From: Benincasa hispida | Lineage: Eukaryota; Streptophyta; Magnoliopsida; Cucurbitales; Cucurbitaceae | Reading direction: 5' to 3' | Assembly (NCBI RefSeq): GCF_009727055.1 | Contig: NW_024063779.1 | Coordinates: 885,410-949,409 of the forward strand | Length of the DNA: 64,000 bases | In this document: positions 59,501-64,000 of the stretch, piece by piece | How the letters are laid out: every line of letters begins with the position of its first letter | Position numbering within the stretch: position 1 is the first letter of the stretch | Notes under the pieces: model-generated | Database searches by the model: none | What the model was told of the DNA's origin: nothing | The model's input: only the letters and a program-made list of their open reading frames with translations | Program-made: the position numbers and the translations under genes

Positions 59501-59656
59501 ATTTTTTGTGGGATCATATATTTATCATATTTGATGCAACTTGCTGAATTTTCCATGTCTATCTGGAAAAAAAAAAACATTACTCACACAAAAAACATAT
59601 AATCTTTATATTTAAATACATATAACCATAGTAAATGACATACCATGTTTAATACA

Positions 59657-62600
59657 TTATTTATCAATCCATCTACCCTCATAATCATTTCTAATGTATG
59701 TGGATGTTATATCATCAATCTTAATAGACGTATGAACATTGGGCATTCTTTGCATACCTCCATAACCACACTCTTGTAGCATATCTCCTATTTCATCTTT
59801 ATAAAAATCATCTTCAATTGTTTGTTGTGGAGATGTTAAAACAATTGACCAACCTGAATTTGTGGGGTCTTTTACTAGAAGACTTGTTTTGTTTGAGAGG
59901 CTAAAATAAATGGGTCTGATTTATGTCCAATACGATTGAGGTCCACAATAGTAAAACCAAACTCGTCTGTTTTGACTCCAATTCTATTCTCAACCCAATT
60001 ACATTTGAATAAAATAAATGATAATCCATGATAGTCAAACTTCCATATTTCTTGTATTACACCATAAAAGGTCATATATGACATGATGAGGCTTTTGTCC
60101 TTAGCACTAGAGACTTGCATTGTGGTAGCCATTATACTAACCCCACTATTTTGAACCCTCCTAATATCATCGTGATTCTTTGTGTGATAGTAGTAACCAT
60201 TGACCACGTAACCATAATATTTTGCCATAGTTGTACAAGGTCCATTAGCTATCCATCTTAAAGAAGGTGATATGGAATTTTTGGGAACTTTAAGAGCTAA
60301 TGTAACCTACGATATATTTTATAATAATTTAGTAGTTAACATTTAATTATACATCAAATAGTAGACCTCTAGAGATTACCCTATGGACAACCACCGATTG
60401 AATGTACCATTATGCTCTTCTTGAAACCACTTTCTACTTTTACTTTTACCAGAATTGAGTTTAGACAAAATATCCATATGTTGCCTATTATAAATGACAA
60501 AGATAGTAGATTATTGAATAATCAAGTAACCTAAAACGAGAATAAGATGGAGATCTACATACTCGATGTAAGGAAGCACATCATTTACATTTTGAATGAC
60601 ATAAAGATGAGCTTGATCCAACTCATCCTTACTCGGTCTGATAAAAGAAGCAGCTAGCAATGCTTTATCAATGTTTGAGTTCTCTTTCTTTGTTGATGAG
60701 TTTAGCCCAATAGAATTAACACCGACAATATAATTTTCTCCAACACATCTTTCTGGTCGATTTCTATTTCGTACATAAGTTTTCAACACTTTCATGTATC
60801 ATTCAAAAGGATACATCCACCTCAAATAAATAGGTCCACAAAACTCAACTTCTCTTACGAGATACACTACAAGGTGTACCATTATTGGGAAGAATGATGG
60901 TGGAAAATACTTCTCTAAGAGGCATAGAGTGACAACTATATCCTCTTGCATATTCTTTAACTGAGATGAATTGATCGTCTTGCAACATATGGCATTAAAG
61001 AAGAAGCATAGGTGAGTAATTGCAAGTCTTACTTGTTTGGGTAAAATATCACGAATGGCTACAGGTAATAATTGTTGCATAAGAACGTGATGGTTATGCG
61101 ATTTAAGTCTGTAAAGTTTCAAATCTGTGAGCGACACTAAACTTTGAATGTTCGATGAATAGCCTTCAGGTACTTTAATTTTTGATAGTATCTTACAAAA
61201 GCTCAATTTCTCAGCTCATGTTAATGTATAACATGCGGAAGGTAAAAAAAATTTTTTCTCTCCTACTTGAGGGGCTAACTCTAATCTAATATTCAGTTCC
61301 ACCAAATCTAATCAAGTTTTTATTCCATTCTTCGTTTTACTAGGAATATTAAGCAATGTGCCAATAAGATTTGTACATACATTCTTTTCGATGTGCATCA
61401 CGTCTAAACAATATCGCACGTCAAGATACTTCCAGTATTCTAACTAAAAAAGAATAGATTTTTTCTTCCAATAAGTGGAAGGGCTATCTCCACTGTTCTT
61501 TTCCTTCATAGTTTTCTTACAAAATAAATATTGATACTTACTTGTTTCTGCAAGAATTTCTTCCCCACTCAATGGTTCTGGAGAAAATTCTAATTCTTGT
61601 CTGCATTAAAAACTTTCTTTTGTTTCCTATATGGATGATGTTGTGGTAGAAACTTGTGATGCCCGAGATATGTCATCTTTTTCCCTTTTGGTAAATAAGT
61701 GGATGAAGTTTTCTCCCCACAAATTGGACATGCATGATATCCTTTAACCGTGCAACCACACAAGTTACCATATACAGGAAAATCATTAATGATCCATAAT
61801 AAAATAGCTTTAAGTATGAAACGTTGTTCTTCATATGCATCGTAACATTCTATCCTATCTTTCCAAAGTTTTTTCAAATCATCTACTAACAGAGCTAAAT
61901 AAACATCTATGTCATTTTTCGGTTGTTTAGGACCAGATATTAATGCAATCAACATAAAAAAATTTCACTTCATGCACAACCATGAAGGTAGATTGTACGT
62001 CACTAACATCACTAGCCAACAACTATATCTACTACTAAAATCTCCATGTGGATTTAGCCCATCTGTCGAAAGAGCAAGACGAAGATTTCTAGGTTCTGAC
62101 CCAAACTCTAGCCACAAATTGTCTATTTTTTTTCCATGATAGGGCATCTTTGGGATCTTTTAATAAACCATCTATTTCTTTTCTTTTTTTTTTTTAGCAT
62201 GCCATATTAATAAACTTGTTGTTTTTTTACTTTAAAACATTCATTAAAATCTTGGAATTGGGAAGAAATACCACATGACTTTTGCTAGGATATTCTTAGC
62301 CATATCCTTTAAATTTTTATGAAGCTTCCATCTTGACGTACCACAAATGGGGCATACATTTGTATTAGAGAGTTCTTTTCTAAACAAGCAACAATCGTTG
62401 TTACATGCACGAATCTTCTCGTACTTCATTCCAAGAGTACCCAACATCTTTTTTGCTTCATAAGTAGAAGTTAGAATTTCATTAGGACTAGGTAATATGT
62501 CATGAATTAATTCCAACAACTCAGTGAAACTCTAATTGCTCCATCCATATTTAGCTTTCAAATTATATAACTTTACCAATGTAGATATTTTGGAAAAAGT

Positions 62601-63017
62601 TTTAAAATTTGGGTACAATGGTTTCTTCGCATCATCTAATAATTCTTCAAAATTATCGGATTTTTCATTAAATAATTGTATGCAGTCTCAAACATTTCAA
62701 TTGTGTCATCATCATCAACATCATCCTCATCAACTTTGTCTCTTTCACTAGTAAACACATTTTCATTGTTTCTCGTGGTAATGATTCACCGTGAAAAATC
62801 TATATCTGATAACTTTGATCTATACCATTAAAAAATAAGTTATCTCTTATTGTGTTCACATTTAGAGTCTTTGCATTCACACACTTCAAACATAGATAAC
62901 TCAATAACTCATGAAATTCAGTATATTTGAATGTTATAGACCATTTTTAATAAACATCTCAATCCCTAGATCATACGCAGCTGATATTCTATTCATTTTC
63001 ATCCATGACTTATCTAT
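59657..63017 (-). pseudogene. CACTA transposase, TNP2 type, nearly intact
   Basis: In minus-strand order: transposase-associated N-terminal block DKSWMKMNRISAAYDLGIEMF (about 63014-62945; the codon before it is ATA where ATG is usual); 62519-62244 with NDCCLFRKE and CPICGTSRWK; TNP2 core 62147-61590 with LSTDGLNPHGDFSSRYSCW, YNLPSWLCMK, GPKQPKNDIDVYL, INDFPVYGNLCGCTVKGYHACPICGEKT; DUF4218-type region 61206-60511 with HHVLMQQLLPVAIR, CFFFNAIC, YFPPSFFPIMVHLVVYLVREV, YLRWMYPFE; DUF4216-type region 60228-59657 with MTFYGVIQEIW and DLNRIGHKSDPFILASQTKQVF. Damage is light: an in-frame stop at 61965-61967, another at about 60796-60798, a one-base loss near 59876, plus the lost start. It may be cross-mobilised but is not likely active itself. 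Confidence 0.85.
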
Positions 63018-63143
63018 GATTGTAAAATATGCAACTTAATCTACAAAAAAGACAAACAATAAGAAGGAAAAATTATGTAACCGTAAGCTTGTAAATTTAA
63101 CCATAATCAATAATAAGACCTAAAATATTAACAAATTGGTTCT

Positions 63144-63600
63144 GATATACACTTGAACCACACCAAGCAAGACTATCAACCAAGTACATATTTTTTTTAA
63201 CTAATTTCACAAATTTCAAGAAGCTTAATCATTGGAACAAAATATAAAATTAATGAAATAACACTTGATCCACACCAATAAACTTAATCATCTAAGTAAA
63301 ACCAAATTAGTTTATATATAATTGAAAGAAAAGGATTTTGATATATACTTGAACCACACCAAGCAAGACTATCAACCAAGAATATATTTTTCAACTAATT
63401 TCATTCCAACAAATTTCAAAAAGCTTAATCATTGGAATAAAATATAGAATAAATGAAATAACACTTGAACCACACCAATCAATAATCAACAAATTTCAAG
63501 ACTACCAACCAAGTATATATTCTTCAACTAATTTAATTCCAACATTTCAAAATTTCAATAAGCTTAATCATTAAAATAAAATAAAAAAGAATGAAATAAC
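63144..63600. repeat. Tandem repeats of about 196 bp with half-unit copies
   Basis: 'gatatacacttgaaccacac' at 63144 recurs as 'gatatatacttgaaccacac' at 63340, followed in both by 'caagcaagactatcaaccaa'. Related 'cacttgatccacaccaat' and 'cacttgaaccacaccaat' occur near 63262 and 63462, and 'aagcttaatcatt' recurs four times. Located upstream of the TNP2 gene inside the CACTA element. Confidence 0.8.
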
Positions 63601-64000
63601 TTTAAATTACTAAATTGAAAATTCATATGAAAATAAAATTTTACCTTTCCAAGCAAACAACTTAAACAACCCACAAACTTGAAGAGATTCGAACCGGAGC
63701 TCAAAGATTGATATGTTGTCGAGCATCGAACCTTTGTGAACAGAGTTGAGACAATAGATCTGAAAAACGACGAGCTGACCATGACGCTGGTGACCCACCT
63801 CTACGACGGAAACCAGCTGGATGAATGGCATGCTGACCCACCGGAAGAACAAACACGACGAACAACCACCAGAAAACCAACTGGAGAACAACGCCACTTA
63901 AGGGCCATGCGCCGGCGAAAAAACCCCGAAAGAACATGCGAAGAACAATGGAGAACCCACGCGTCGGCGAAGAACACTCTGAGAACACCTACGCGCCGAC
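63601..64000. other. GC-rich 5' part of the CACTA element
   Basis: Three overlapping minus-strand frames (63564-63988) in different phases, none with family resemblance. The words 'gaagaac', 'gagaac' and 'gcgccgg' or 'gcgtcgg' recur. Probably the leader or subterminal region of the transposase gene. Confidence 0.4.

Larger units (their letters stand above)
55867..64000 (-). mobile_element. Large CACTA (En/Spm) transposon, right end beyond window
   Basis: The left terminus CACTACAAGAATTTTGGG starts at 55867 and is followed by subterminal copies of ACCGACATT/AATGTCGGT in both orientations (55900-55980 and again from 56060). Minus-strand genes of both typical CACTA classes follow: Transposase_24 type (57768-59500) and TNP2 type (59657-63017). 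No matching right end (TTCTTGTAGTG) is seen before 64000, so the element extends past the window. The GC-rich stretch 63690-64000 probably belongs to its 5' part. Confidence 0.88.

Noticed and set aside
1..64000. tRNA, rRNA, organellar insert or bacterial gene cluster
   Set aside because: No sequence with cloverleaf boxes or recognisable organellar or bacterial genes was seen on either strand; a tRNAscan-SE run would settle the tRNA question.

Overview
The window looks like nuclear DNA of a eudicot plant, most likely a cucurbit. It is AT-rich, genes are split by GT-AG introns, and most of the DNA is transposon-derived. The family-level guess rests on repeat style and protein similarity recalled from memory; the species cannot be fixed from sequence alone. 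I saw no bacterial or organellar genes, no tRNA or rRNA genes and no CRISPR.

Three host genes can be read in full. (1) PEX16 (+, 2481-6720, 8 exons, 369 aa) encodes a peroxisome-membrane biogenesis factor. (2) A class I TCP transcription factor of the TCP9/TCP19 type (+, 19217-20245, one exon, 342 aa). (3) Phospholipase D beta 1 (-, 45532 down to 27373, 10 exons, 1091 aa) with a Pro/Tyr-rich N terminus, a C2 domain and two HKD motifs. They belong to unrelated pathways (peroxisome assembly, transcription, lipid signalling) and form no operon-like unit.

Layout: 1-1730 diverged LTR-like repeats; 1900-6900 PEX16; 6.9-18.9 kb an AT-rich gene-free stretch with MITEs, an inverted pair of repeats and two islands rich in TCP-type motifs; 19-20.3 kb the TCP gene; 20.3-27.3 kb gene-free, with an LTR-like sequence, a hAT-like element with GC-rich ends and two MITE copies; 27.4-46.1 kb PLD beta. 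PLD intron 9 is 9.6 kb long because it holds a 5'-truncated L1-type LINE and a degenerate Ty1/copia element. That copia element itself carries a processed pseudogene of a glycine-rich RNA-binding protein. 46.6-48.2 kb is a non-autonomous CACTA element; 49.1-54.6 kb a second, decayed copia element with a foreign 2.5 kb insert; 55.87 kb to the window end a large CACTA (En/Spm) transposon with TNP2 and Transposase_24 type genes on the minus strand.

The most checkable surprise is technical. At 56004-56041 lie two Tn5 mosaic ends head to head, identical to the Nextera mate-pair junction adapter and flanked by a 75 bp duplication, so this stretch is almost certainly an assembly artefact. The best biological finding is the triple nest PLD intron > copia > GRP retrocopy, with clean target-site duplications at both levels. 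I found no convincing new biological system.
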